Below are positions 17,411 to 25,850 of a DNA stretch of 64,000 bases, piece by piece; position 1 is the stretch's first letter; each line of letters begins with the position of its first letter. The notes beneath the pieces were generated by a model. The model saw nothing but the letters and a program-made list of their open reading frames with translations. It made no database searches and was not told the DNA's origin. The stretch comes from Lachnospiraceae bacterium (GTDB lineage Bacteria; Bacillota; Clostridia; Lachnospirales; Lachnospiraceae), in NCBI GenBank assembly GCA_017399685.1, contig JAFQBM010000040.1, positions 310,001 through 374,000 of the forward strand. Reading direction: 5' to 3'. The position numbers and the translations under genes were made by a program.

Positions 17411-19489
17411 ATGAGAGAATTTGTAACTGTAGTAAGCATGATGCTGGTTATACTTTATATGTTTTTTGGAATAGATGACTTGGTTTGGGATGTAGTGACA
17501 CTGTTTCGAAGAGCTGTTTATCGGAAAAATTTAGTAGATTTTTCCCAGTTGAAAAAAACACCGCCTAAGATGTTGGCGATGATGATTGCAGCATGGCATG
17601 AATCTAATGTAATTGAAGCGGTTGTCTCAAATATTATTGAAAGCACAATTTATCCTAAGTCAATGTATCATATTTTTGTGGGAGTATATCCGAATGATTC
17701 GGGAACCATCGAGTCGGTGAAGCGTCTTGAAGAAAAATATGAAAATGTACATATGATAATAAATGAGATAGAGGGACCGACATCAAAGGCACAAAATTTA
17801 AATTATGTAATTCGACAGATAAAGAAATATGAGGAAGAATACGGTATTCATTTTATGTCTATGACCGTTCATGATTCGGAAGATGTAGTACATCCATATG
17901 AATTGTTGATGACCAATCATTTGATAGAAAAATATGATGCATTACAGTTTCCAATATTTCCAATTATGCGTATGCCCAAGTTTTCTAACTTTTTTTCAAC
18001 ATTAACCACTAGTACCTACGCGGATGAATTTGCGGAAAATCATTTTTCAACTATGGTAGGTCGATATTCCACCGGTGGCTTTGTACCTTGTGCCGGCACA
18101 GGGTTTGCATTATCACGAAAAACAATAGATTCCTTCGGGGATGAAGACATTCTTCCATCTGAAAGTTTGACGGAAGATTATCGCTTATCTTTGACCCTTT
18201 ACGAACGTGGAATACAGATGTATTACGTACTTGAAAAGTTACCACGAGTTACCCAAAACGGAAAGGTTCGTTGGGAATTTATATCAACCCGATCCCTTTT
18301 CCCGAAAACTTTTAAAGCAGCAGTGAGACAGAAAACACGTTGGATCTATGGAATCACAATGCAAACTCTGAGTTTTAAAGATATTTTTGCAAAAAATGGT
18401 ATGTCGTTATACGGAAGATATACTTTGTATAAAGATTTGAAGGCAAAATATGGTAATCTTGTAGTTTTGGTAGGATATCCGATTTTTTTGTATGGGCTGA
18501 TATCTTTGTTTGTAGACATACCACAGATATATGTTCCTGGCACAATAGCATACATTGGTTGTCTTATTGTAACAGCAATGATGATAATTCGACAAATTTA
18601 CCGTGGCATATCAATATATCATGTATATGGAATGCGAAGTGTTTTCTTTTCTTGTTTGCTTCCACCGTTGTTTCCGATTAGATTGGCTTATGGGAATATT
18701 ATCAATTTGGTCGCAACCATCAGAGCTTACAAACAAAAATTTGCATTGTCAAACAGTGCCAAGAAAAGACAAAAAGTAGAAAAGATTGAAAATAAAAAAT
18801 CTCCAGAATCTAAGAAAAAGGAAATAAAGTCAGAACCAAAAAAGAAGCAGCAAGAAAAATGGGATAAGACCGATCATGAATTCTTGGAAGTAAAAGCATT
18901 GGAAAGATATTATCGAACAATCGGAGATACATTGATTATGAGGGGATGGATTACGACAAAGCAGGTAATTAACGCCATTGACAAATCAAAAGAGGAAGGA
19001 TGCCGTTTAGGTCAATATTTGGTAAAAAATGATTTGATTTCGGAAAAACAGCTAATGGAAGCTTTAATAGATGTACAACGGACTGTATATATATCAGATG
19101 CATTGGCTCATAAGATGGAAGTATCGGAGGTTATTAGCAGGTATGATATAGAATTATTAAAGGAAAACAAAGTACTGCCAATTATGAAAGAAAAAGATAC
19201 GTTAATATTAGCAATATGTGAGGAAAGTTCGCCAAGTGCAGTAACGATAATGAAAGAGAAGTATAAGGAAACGGTATGTTCTGTTTTGATGTCACGAAAA
19301 TGTATTGAAAATAAGCTGGAGAAGGATAAGGACGTTTCTAAAGAAGGGAACTTCCTTGATATACTAAAAGCATTGCATGAAAATGGAAAAATAACATATG
19401 AACAGCTGATTCTGGTAGGAAATTATTGTTTGGAACATGATAAAACTGAGGTGGAAATGCTGACATATATGGGATTGCCAAACAATTAG
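17411..19489 (+). CDS. NfrB-like glycosyltransferase with MshEN domain
   Basis: A 692-residue membrane glycosyltransferase. One N-terminal helix is followed by a GT2 catalytic domain (AAWHESN near 60, HDSED acidic motif near 155, TEDYR near 257, RQKTRW near 305), then several membrane helices and a Lys/Glu-rich linker (about 455-490). The C-terminal 200 residues look like the MshEN / GspE N-terminal domain, with RLGQYLVKNDLISEKQLMEA starting at residue 532 and a downstream VLPI segment. In E. coli NfrB this combination is a c-di-GMP-activated enzyme making a secreted polysaccharide. The family's central Gly in the MshEN motif is Asn here, so binding needs testing. Confidence 0.8.
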   Translation: MREFVTVVSMMLVILYMFFGIDDLVWDVVTLFRRAVYRKNLVDFSQLKKTPPKMLAMMIAAWHESNVIEAVVSNIIESTIYPKSMYHIFVGVYPNDSGTIESVKRLEEKYENVHMIINEIEGPTSKAQNLNYVIRQIKKYEEEYGIHFMSMTVHDSEDVVHPYELLMTNHLIEKYDALQFPIFPIMRMPKFSNFFSTLTTSTYADEFAENHFSTMVGRYSTGGFVPCAGTGFALSRKTIDSFGDEDILPSESLTEDYRLSLTLYERGIQMYYVLEKLPRVTQNGKVRWEFISTRSLFPKTFKAAVRQKTRWIYGITMQTLSFKDIFAKNGMSLYGRYTLYKDLKAKYGNLVVLVGYPIFLYGLISLFVDIPQIYVPGTIAYIGCLIVTAMMIIRQIYRGISIYHVYGMRSVFFSCLLPPLFPIRLAYGNIINLVATIRAYKQKFALSNSAKKRQKVEKIENKKSPESKKKEIKSEPKKKQQEKWDKTDHEFLEVKALERYYRTIGDTLIMRGWITTKQVINAIDKSKEEGCRLGQYLVKNDLISEKQLMEALIDVQRTVYISDALAHKMEVSEVISRYDIELLKENKVLPIMKEKDTLILAICEESSPSAVTIMKEKYKETVCSVLMSRKCIENKLEKDKDVSKEGNFLDILKALHENGKITYEQLILVGNYCLEHDKTEVEMLTYMGLPNN

Positions 19490-19588
19490 GGGGTCTACTG
19501 TTATATGCATTTCTCCTAGGTAGGGAAAAATATCCATGCGTATGGCATAAGTAACTGAAATTAATGAAGGGATAAGGTTAGATAGTAA

Positions 19589-19921
19589 ATGAAACGATTA
19601 TCAATAATACAGGTTTGGGTATCGTGTTATAATGAACAACGAACTGTAAGAGTACATTTACCAGATGAATATTATTCTGATACAAGGAGTTATCCGGTAT
19701 TATATATGCACAATGGACAAAATGTATTATGGATAAAACAACAACCTATGATCGTTCCATATGGGTGATAAAACTTTTAGAACAGATAGAAAAAGAATCT
19801 GAAGGTTGCATAGTTGATGCGATAGTATCATAGTGAAACGCATGGCTATGAAGAATGTTGGTCAAAACATATGGAACATTTTTTCAATTTCTATTGTTGT
19901 TGTGGATATTTAATGTGGTAA
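19589..19921 (+). pseudogene. Esterase (alpha/beta hydrolase) remnant
   Basis: ATG 19589 opens a frame with RTVRVHLPDEYY and YPVLYMHNGQNV, the start of the esterase D / Fes-like hydrolases (usual LPxxY ... YPVLYMHDGQN). The frame stops near 19769. The homologous sequence continues in another frame (MDKTTTYDRSIWV, from about 19729) to a stop at 19833. A fragment HGYEECWSKHMEHFFNF near 19840-19893 resembles the family C-terminus. The middle, including the catalytic serine region, is missing. This is a decayed gene with frameshift and deletion. Confidence 0.65.
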
Positions 19922-19964
19922 ACAAGCATTGAAAGTAAAATAGAGGGTGGAAAGGGTTGGTGTT

Positions 19965-20358
19965 ATGGCATTTAAAATAGTCAGAAATGATATTACAAAG
20001 ATGAAAGTTGATGCAATTGTTAATACAGCAAATAGGAAACCAATTTATAGTAATGGAGTAGATACTGCGGTATACGAAACTACAGGGGTGGATTTGTTGC
20101 TTTGGATACCCTAAAGAAGATGGGATGTGTATAGCGGTGGATGAAATAAATGCTTTTTTACTAAAATATCATATGCACATATATTTGGTTGTATTTGGTA
20201 CAGAATCTATAAAACTTGGATTCAATTTATATCCGGATTTGGAAGCGTATATTGATTATAATTATGTTTGCGACAAAAGAGAAAAAGAATATGGAGACAG
20301 TTTTTTTGGCTCTGCTGCACAAAACGATTTTGGACAGGATGGAGATAAACAGGTATGA
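19965..20358 (+). pseudogene. Macrodomain (ADP-ribose-binding) pseudogene, internal deletion
   Basis: The first frame from ATG 19965 encodes MAFKIVRNDITKMKVDAIVN and TANRKP, the N-terminus of macrodomain proteins, and runs into a stop at 20112. From about 20097 a second frame reads CFGYPKEDGMCIAVDEINAF and continues to 20358 as a typical macrodomain C-terminal region (VVFGTESIKLG, YPDLEAYIDYNYVCDKREKE). The central part, roughly 80-100 residues by comparison with the family, is absent. Its last codons overlap the start of the PARG-like gene (ATGA), so the pair was an ADP-ribose operon. Confidence 0.75.
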
Positions 20359-21161
20359 ATATGATGGGAATTGCGAAGGAAACGATACATATTACAACCC
20401 AAAAGGAATATGTGATAGACGGTAATGTCATTTCATTACCACAGGTGGATTATCAAAATGTAATCGTATATTCACCTGAGGATGGAGCGGCTTTGCTGGA
20501 CTGGGATATATCAGAAAAATATCAGGAAGAGTTTTGTCATATAAGTATTGTGAATGAAGATTCATTTCAGGCAGCAAGAAAGTTTACAAATTCATTGGTT
20601 ATGAATTTTGCCAATGCTCATAATCCGGGAGGTGGGTTCTTACTAGGTGCGAATGCCCAGGAGGAGGCACTTTGCAGGTGCAGTACATTATATGCTTCTA
20701 TTTCGGCTGATAAAGCTTCTGAAATGTACAAGTATAACAATACCCACATAAGTAGTGTGGAATCAGATTATATGTTGTTTTCACCAGATGTATGTGTATT
20801 TCGGGATGAAAAGTGTAAATTATTGGACAAGCCGGTTATGGCAGCGGTGATTACAATTCCTGCCCCAAATCGTTTTGGGGCGGCAATGCTTACTTCAAAC
20901 AAAAAAATTGCCGAAACCATGATTCGTAGAATACGAATTATGCTAAGAATTGCAGTGAAAAACGGATATAAAAATCTTGTGCTGGGTGCCTGGGGATGTG
21001 GAGCATTTGGAAATAATCCAAGGAATGTGGCACAGTATTTTAAGAAAGTATTGATTGATGAGGGATACGGGAAGTGTTTTGAAGAAGTTTGCTTTGCTAT
21101 TTATGGCAACCCTAAGGGAAAGAATATAAGGGCTTTTGAAGAAGAATTTGAGAATGTTTAA
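20355..21161 (+). CDS. Bacterial PARG-type protein (TIGR02452/DUF2263 family)
   Basis: A 268-residue protein of the microbial poly(ADP-ribose) glycohydrolase-like family. The diagnostic loop NPGGGFLLGANAQEEALCR (near residues 90-108) fits the PARG signature GGG-x6-8-QEE, with both catalytic glutamates present. LGAWGCGAFGNNP further on is the second conserved block. It should hydrolyse ADP-ribose linkages on proteins or nucleic acid; the real substrate in bacteria is unclear. It appears intact although the gene before it has lost its middle. Confidence 0.85.
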   Translation: MNMMGIAKETIHITTQKEYVIDGNVISLPQVDYQNVIVYSPEDGAALLDWDISEKYQEEFCHISIVNEDSFQAARKFTNSLVMNFANAHNPGGGFLLGANAQEEALCRCSTLYASISADKASEMYKYNNTHISSVESDYMLFSPDVCVFRDEKCKLLDKPVMAAVITIPAPNRFGAAMLTSNKKIAETMIRRIRIMLRIAVKNGYKNLVLGAWGCGAFGNNPRNVAQYFKKVLIDEGYGKCFEEVCFAIYGNPKGKNIRAFEEEFENV

Positions 21162-21179
21162 CTTATAAGGAGTTTATTA

Positions 21180-21500
21180 TGGAACTTATAAAAAATATAA
21201 GCCATACACTGGGTTATTTTTGGGTTTTAGCCTGATGAGTGTGGAAGATATTTTGGAGAGAATACTTTAAGGCAGATGAGGTGCAGATAAGTAAGTTGCA
21301 ACTTTGGTTGTGAGAAACTGGATGAATTGATAAAAATTGAAATTAAAGGAAGTATGCTTGGGAAAAATATATTTGGAAATGATGGACTCATTTTAGAAGT
21401 TGTGATAAAGCATATGAAAGAAAATTATATGCTGATAGGCTCAAATTTTAAGGAGAAATTCTTAAAATCTGGGCCTGTTTTAATACCTAAGGATAAGTGA
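21180..21500 (+). pseudogene. Unrecognised gene remnant
   Basis: After the PARG-like gene, AAGGAG and ATG 21180 open only 18 codons (MELIKNISHTLGYFWVLA). From 21291 another frame stays open for 70 codons without a good start and reads like protein (SCNFGCEKLDELIKIEIKGS, then LILEVVIKHMKENY) to a stop at 21498. This looks like pieces of a decayed gene; family unknown. Confidence 0.4.
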
Positions 21501-21873
21501 TGAATTACAGTAATTAACATATAATAGAAAAAATTAGTTGAAACTATTACAAAAAAGTAATATAATTGGTATAGTATGTAAAATAAAGAATATGAACTAC
21601 TTAATTGTAGTTAGAATGTATAAAATATATGTAATTTCATTTAAAAGAATTTCTTTTATAAGCAGGGGAAATATGTATGAAATGATAATAGAAATACATA
21701 TGTATAAGATAGTGGAAAGAGATTTTGCTAAGCAGAATTTGGCGTTGAAATGGTGAAAAATGATTTAAGAGATGAGAAATAATGAAAATATTTGGTTGAA
21801 AAGGCGTTTGACAGTAAAGAGAAATATACAGAATTAAAAGACGAATGATATCTTAAAATGAGGAATTATTATT
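21501..21873. other. AT-rich region without convincing gene
   Basis: A 72-codon frame from TTG 21538 exists, but it has no ribosome site, very AT-driven composition and no recognisable family. I treat the stretch as non-coding or decayed. Confidence 0.4.
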
Positions 21874-22125
21874 ATGCAAAAGTCAGAAGAAAAAAATAAA
21901 AAGCTTCCAGGAATATTTACTCGAATAATATCTTTTATTCCTGTGTTCAACTGGATTGCATTAATTGTGTTGGGGAAGAAATGCGTTCATAAAATTAGTT
22001 TGATTTGTGGAATATTATACGGAATAACAACATTTGTAGTTTCGGATATAGCTGCATATGTATGGATTATTGTTATAATTCAATATGAGGTAGTACGACG
22101 AAAGATGAAAAAAAGTTTGCAGTAG
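21874..22125 (+). CDS. Small two-helix membrane protein
   Basis: An 83-residue protein with a charged start (QKSEEKNKKLPG) and hydrophobic segments at about residues 17-33 and 43-72, ending in a basic tail. GAGGA lies upstream of ATG. No family recognised. The frame used by the next gene is already open over this gene's last 12 codons, so its end could be altered by a frameshift. Confidence 0.45.
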   Translation: MQKSEEKNKKLPGIFTRIISFIPVFNWIALIVLGKKCVHKISLICGILYGITTFVVSDIAAYVWIIVIIQYEVVRRKMKKSLQ

Positions 22126-22187
22126 AAAATGGAGTAATAGATATAGTAACTCAAAGAAATGAAATCTTTATTAAACCAGAAATAATA

Positions 22188-23171
22188 ATGGAAAAGAAAA
22201 ATATTCAGCAAGTAGAAGAAACTTCAAAAACAATTTCAGATAATGAGAAGAATTTTCAGGTGACATTTTCAGATATTGTTTTAGGTGGTGAAGAAGAAGA
22301 AAAGCAAATAGTACCACAAAAATTTGTTGAATCTGAAAATAATGGACAATCTGTTTTTATCCCAAATATAAATATTTCTTTGGAAAGTGGAACTTCGGAA
22401 AGAATTTATTTAGATGAAGAAGATGGATTTGAGATTAATACTTCCTTTTATGGGTATTCATCTAAAACTAACTTTATTAAAGATATGAAAAAGTTTTTGG
22501 ACAAGACTGGAGAAAAAGTTCCATTTGTTCCGTTTATGACATATTGGCCTTCGTATGACAGTATGAATCAGCAGCAAAGAGCATGGTACTTCTATTGGAG
22601 AACAGAAGTTAGAAATGGAAATTATCTGGATACGGATTTATCATATATTTTTATTTATGTGCATGAACTTTTAAGTGGTTATGGCTGTAAAAATGCACAA
22701 GAAGGTTATGATAAATTGATGACAATATGGATGCAATATCGTGAAAGATATCCAAGGTTAGATAATTACCTGGTTGACTGGACTTTTGATTTTACACAAT
22801 TACATAATTTAGAATATATTGAACCGAAATTCAATGATATGAAATTTTCGTATCAACAAACTATAAAAGATATATTAATCGACAAACATAGTGAAGATAA
22901 ACCACTTAAATTATCATTTGTTTTGATTGATTCATTGTGTGATTATTCGTTGACAGGTAGCAAGTTTTATAAAGAAGGACATCAGCTATTGATACAAGAG
23001 GCAATACCACGAGTTATAGCTTTGGTTGATGCATCATTAATCAAAACGAAAAATCGAGGGATTTTATCTTTATATGGTCCAAACAGAACCAAAAAACAGA
23101 GTTATTATATGTTTCAAAGTGCTGTATGTCCAGATGCTAATAAACGAATTGTATGTAACAACAAGGCTTGA
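22188..23171 (+). CDS. TerB_N-domain protein, first segment of a frameshifted fusion
   Basis: The frame encodes 327 residues. The first 100 are acidic and disordered in look. Residues about 105-310 match the TerB N-terminal domain (YWPSYDSMNQQQRAWYFYWR, LSYIFIYVHELLSGYG, the hallmark of TerB_N next to TerB in stress and phage-resistance contexts). The ending ANKRIVCNNKA-stop is caused by a frame change: inserting one base shift near 23149-23156 gives RIVVTTRLDVKECIRRF and leads into the next segment. The ATG lacks a ribosome site, and the frame is open back to 22089 with no start codon. Confidence 0.7.
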   Translation: MEKKNIQQVEETSKTISDNEKNFQVTFSDIVLGGEEEEKQIVPQKFVESENNGQSVFIPNINISLESGTSERIYLDEEDGFEINTSFYGYSSKTNFIKDMKKFLDKTGEKVPFVPFMTYWPSYDSMNQQQRAWYFYWRTEVRNGNYLDTDLSYIFIYVHELLSGYGCKNAQEGYDKLMTIWMQYRERYPRLDNYLVDWTFDFTQLHNLEYIEPKFNDMKFSYQQTIKDILIDKHSEDKPLKLSFVLIDSLCDYSLTGSKFYKEGHQLLIQEAIPRVIALVDASLIKTKNRGILSLYGPNRTKKQSYYMFQSAVCPDANKRIVCNNKA

Positions 23172-23577
23172 CGTTAAAGAATGTATTCGACGTTTTAAAG
23201 AATATGAATTTGATTTAGATAATCCAGATTTAGTTCTCCCTCAAGACCAAACACCATTAATTGATAAATATGATACTATGGTGCCGGAAAAGTTATTACG
23301 AAAAGCATTTTTATATAATCAAATGGATTTACCTTTTACAGTTCAAATATTTAATGATGTGGAAATAAATAATGATATAAATTGTAATATGAGTACCATT
23401 GATGAAGTTACAGAAAAGGAGAAGAGTATGCTTAATAAATATGTTATTTTAGATATTGAGAATCCGAACTCTAGAGGAAATTCTATTTGTGCAATTGCGG
23501 TTATTACTGTTGAAAATAATATTATTATTGAAAAAAATATTCTCTTATTAATCCAGAAGACCGTTTTGATGCAATAA
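23156..23577 (+). pseudogene. Middle segment of the TerB_N-exonuclease fusion (other frame)
   Basis: This is protein-like reading in the +1 frame: LDVKECIRRFKEYEFDLDNP, then PEKLLRKAFLYNQMDLPFTV, then YVILDIENP, where the DxE of a DEDDh exonuclease starts. There is no stop between the TerB part and the exonuclease part, so both appear to belong to one polypeptide. An internal AAGGAG with ATG 23428 could also start the exonuclease separately. At A7 (23531-23537) homologous sequence moves to the -1 frame (KKYSLINPEDRFDAINSKIT), and this frame ends at 23577. Confidence 0.65.
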
Positions 23578-23660
23578 ATTCAAAGATTACAGGAATTGAT
23601 GCTAGTCAGATTCAAAATGCACCTACGTTAAAAGAATACTGGAGTGAACTTAGTGAAATT

Positions 23661-24776
23661 TTGTTGAATAGTGTGGTTGTAGGACACAACATAGCATATG
23701 ACTTAGCTGTATTGGAGAAAGCTTTACAGAGGTATGATATTAATGTACCAGGTTTTAAATATTGTTGCACATTGGAGTTAAGTAGAAAATTTATGAAGGT
23801 TGATTCCTATAAATTAGAATCTTTGGTGAATTATATTGGATATACTTATGATGCTCACATAGCAATCAATGATGCATTAGCAGCAGAAAAGCTATTTGAA
23901 TATTTAAGGAATACCTATACCATTGATTCTGATGCGATTCACTTCTTTTCTTTAGAAAATAAGACAAAAGAAAAAATTGATGAACGCTTGATTTCGAATT
24001 TAAATGCCTTAAGTGGTATTATAGAAGGAATCACAGCAGATGGAATAGTTAGCAAAAAAGAAATCGAACGTCTTAAATGTTGGATTGAAGAAAATACAAT
24101 TAATAAACAATATATGTTGTTCGCTAAAATAATTGAAGAATTGTCACTAATTTTGGAAGATAATATTGTTGATGAATATGAGCAAATTAAATTGAAATAT
24201 TTAGCTACAGAGTATTCTTCTTCTAAAATGTATTGTGAAACAACATTGGCTATACAAGTATTGCAAGGCATTATTGATGGAATTTCTTGTGATAATAAGA
24301 TTGCAGAATCAGAAATCCTTAAATTACAAAAATGGTTGCAAGAACATGATTATTTATCAGGTGTGTATCCATATGACAAAATTTTAAGATTAGTACAGGA
24401 TGTTTTGGAAGATGGAATAATTGATGAAGACGAAAAAAGTACGCTATTAATGGTATTTGAAGAAATTATTTACCCAATGGATAAGAAAAATACGAAGGTT
24501 GAGGAATTTGATTTAGAGGGAAAAATGTTTTGTCTGTCTGGTGAATTTATATTAGCATCCAAATCTGAAGTTTCTCAGAAACTACAGGAAAAAGGTGCAA
24601 TTGAAAAAAGAGGGGTTTCAGCAAAAGTTGATTATTTATTTGTTGGTGGCGCAGGAAGTGACGCATGGAAGTTCGGAAAAATCGGAGGTAAAATAGCAAA
24701 AGCACTTGAATTACAAGAAAAAGGTATAAAAATTCAAATTATAGCTGAAGAAGATATGCAATCGTTATTAGGTTAA
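23661..24776 (+). CDS. DEDDh exonuclease / TerB-like repeats / BRCT, last segment
   Basis: The 371 residues counted from ATG 23661; homology in this frame begins at about 23535. It contains exonuclease motif II (VVGHNIAYDLAVLE) and III (HIAINDALAAEKL), so with DIE from the middle segment all DEDDh catalytic residues are present. Two related helical repeats follow (SGIIEGITADGIVSKKEIER and QGIIDGISCDNKIAESEILK, each ending with a LEDxIxDExE stretch), which look TerB-like. A C-terminal BRCT domain (LEGKMFCLSGEF to the end) closes the protein. Likely a DNA-end or stress-linked nuclease; as sequenced, the full protein needs two frame changes. Confidence 0.72.
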   Translation: MLNSVVVGHNIAYDLAVLEKALQRYDINVPGFKYCCTLELSRKFMKVDSYKLESLVNYIGYTYDAHIAINDALAAEKLFEYLRNTYTIDSDAIHFFSLENKTKEKIDERLISNLNALSGIIEGITADGIVSKKEIERLKCWIEENTINKQYMLFAKIIEELSLILEDNIVDEYEQIKLKYLATEYSSSKMYCETTLAIQVLQGIIDGISCDNKIAESEILKLQKWLQEHDYLSGVYPYDKILRLVQDVLEDGIIDEDEKSTLLMVFEEIIYPMDKKNTKVEEFDLEGKMFCLSGEFILASKSEVSQKLQEKGAIEKRGVSAKVDYLFVGGAGSDAWKFGKIGGKIAKALELQEKGIKIQIIAEEDMQSLLG

Positions 24777-25147
24777 TAGAGTCAAGCTTGAATAATAAAA
24801 TGCTGTTGTTAGAAAAATTGCTTTTTACAATCGTAGGCCAAAATAGGATGATGTATATATTTTCTAAAATCCAATAATTGAGAGAGTGGAAACAGAAACA
24901 ATGAAATAATATACATAAGTTCCACTGTCACAGCAATTTTTGTGATTCAATAGAAGTATACATGATGCTGTTGAAATATTTCAAAATTAAATTATAATAT
25001 GAACTCTCGGAATCTTGAGAGATAATTCCAGAAAAATTCTGGTGTTGTACTTTGGAAAGTAAATATTATGTGTAGAACAAAAAAATTGCGTGAGAAATAA
25101 ACATAGTTTTAAGTATGCTTAAAAAAGTGGTATTATAATTCATAGGA
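24777..25147. other. Non-coding gap in accessory island
   Basis: 371 AT-rich bases. Small inverted repeats are visible (CTCTCGGAATCTTGAGAG near 25003; CCAGAAAAATTCTGG near 25027), plus TATAAT near 25133 that may be the old promoter of the phosphatase gene. No gene recognised. Confidence 0.45.
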
Positions 25148-25435
25148 TTATGCTACATCCAAAATTAACTTTCGCAGGGTAGATTCAGACAGCAAATCCC
25201 ATGCATCCAGATGCTGTAACATCAGGATATGATAGAGGCGCAAGTACCACATCTTAGTAGAGTGGTGCCTGCCGTCTTCTAATTTAAAATCTAATTTCTC
25301 ACGTTTATTTGAACGTTCTACAGAAGTTCTTGCATTATATTCAAACCTCCATTCTTTGTTGCTTCTTGGTGGATTGTTAAATAATCTTGGATTATCATTC
25401 ATAACCAAATGAACAGTTCGTCCGTATTTTCCATT
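25148..25435 (-). mobile_element. Transposase C-terminal remnant (insertion sequence fragment)
   Basis: On the minus strand, about 95 codons read YNARTSVERSNKREKLDFKL, then HHSTKMWYLRLYHILMLQHL and DAW, ending LILDVA-stop. The R-T-x-x-E-R-x-N-x-R pattern and the HLDAW ending are typical of the C-terminal part of DDE transposases (IS4/IS1182-like). The DDE core and the other end of the element are absent. The upstream part of the minus-strand reading frame (25436-25549) is only the shadow of the phosphatase sequence. Confidence 0.65.
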
Positions 25436-25708
25436 CGTTGTAATGGAAAGAGGGCCATTCAATTTCGCAAAGAAGATTACGACTATTATGATTACCTTAT
25501 TGGAATGGATACCATGAATATTCGAAATATCGAAAGAATCACCGGACATAAAGGAGGAAAGATATTCTTATTACTTGAATTTGCCGGAAGATTAGACTCT
25601 ATCAGTGACCCATGGTATACCGGAAAATTTGAAAAAACTTATGAAGATGTAGAGGAAGGCTGCAAAGCATTCCTTGAATGGTTGCGAGCCAAAAATGAAA
25701 TAGAATAA
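25436..25708 (+). pseudogene. Low-molecular-weight tyrosine phosphatase, 5'-truncated
   Basis: The sequence from about 25436 encodes GKRAIQFRKEDYDYYDYLIG, MDTMNIRNIERI, LLLEFAGRLDSISDPWYTG and a normal C-terminus of LMW-PTP, including the catalytic Asp of DPW. The first half with the CxxxxxR phosphate loop is missing and is replaced by the transposase remnant. An ATG at 25409 in the remnant gives a 99-residue frame, but such a product could not be an active phosphatase. Confidence 0.75.
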
Positions 25709-25730
25709 GGGAAGGAATTCAGATTCCATA

Positions 25731-25776
25731 TCAAAAAAGGGCAAACATGCAAGCCGCACATTTGCTCCTTTTTTGA
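25731..25776. terminator. Bidirectional terminator between phosphatase remnant and GGDEF/EAL gene
   Basis: TCAAAAAAGGGCAAACATGC pairs with the arm ending CTCCTTTTTTGA (one bulge, two mismatches). A and T runs flank both sides. Confidence 0.75.
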
Positions 25777-25850
25777 CTATATATTTCATTATGAAAGATA
25801 AGACCTATTACTTCCAATTTCCCTATCATTCATGATACGACCACTTGTAC

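Noticed and set aside
21538-21756. 72-codon frame in the accessory island
   Set aside because: TTG start, no ribosome site, composition driven by AT content.
24812-24941. Inverted AAAAATTGCT / AGCAATTTTT as a mobile element
   Set aside because: The arms are short and AT-rich, without duplicated target or inner structure.
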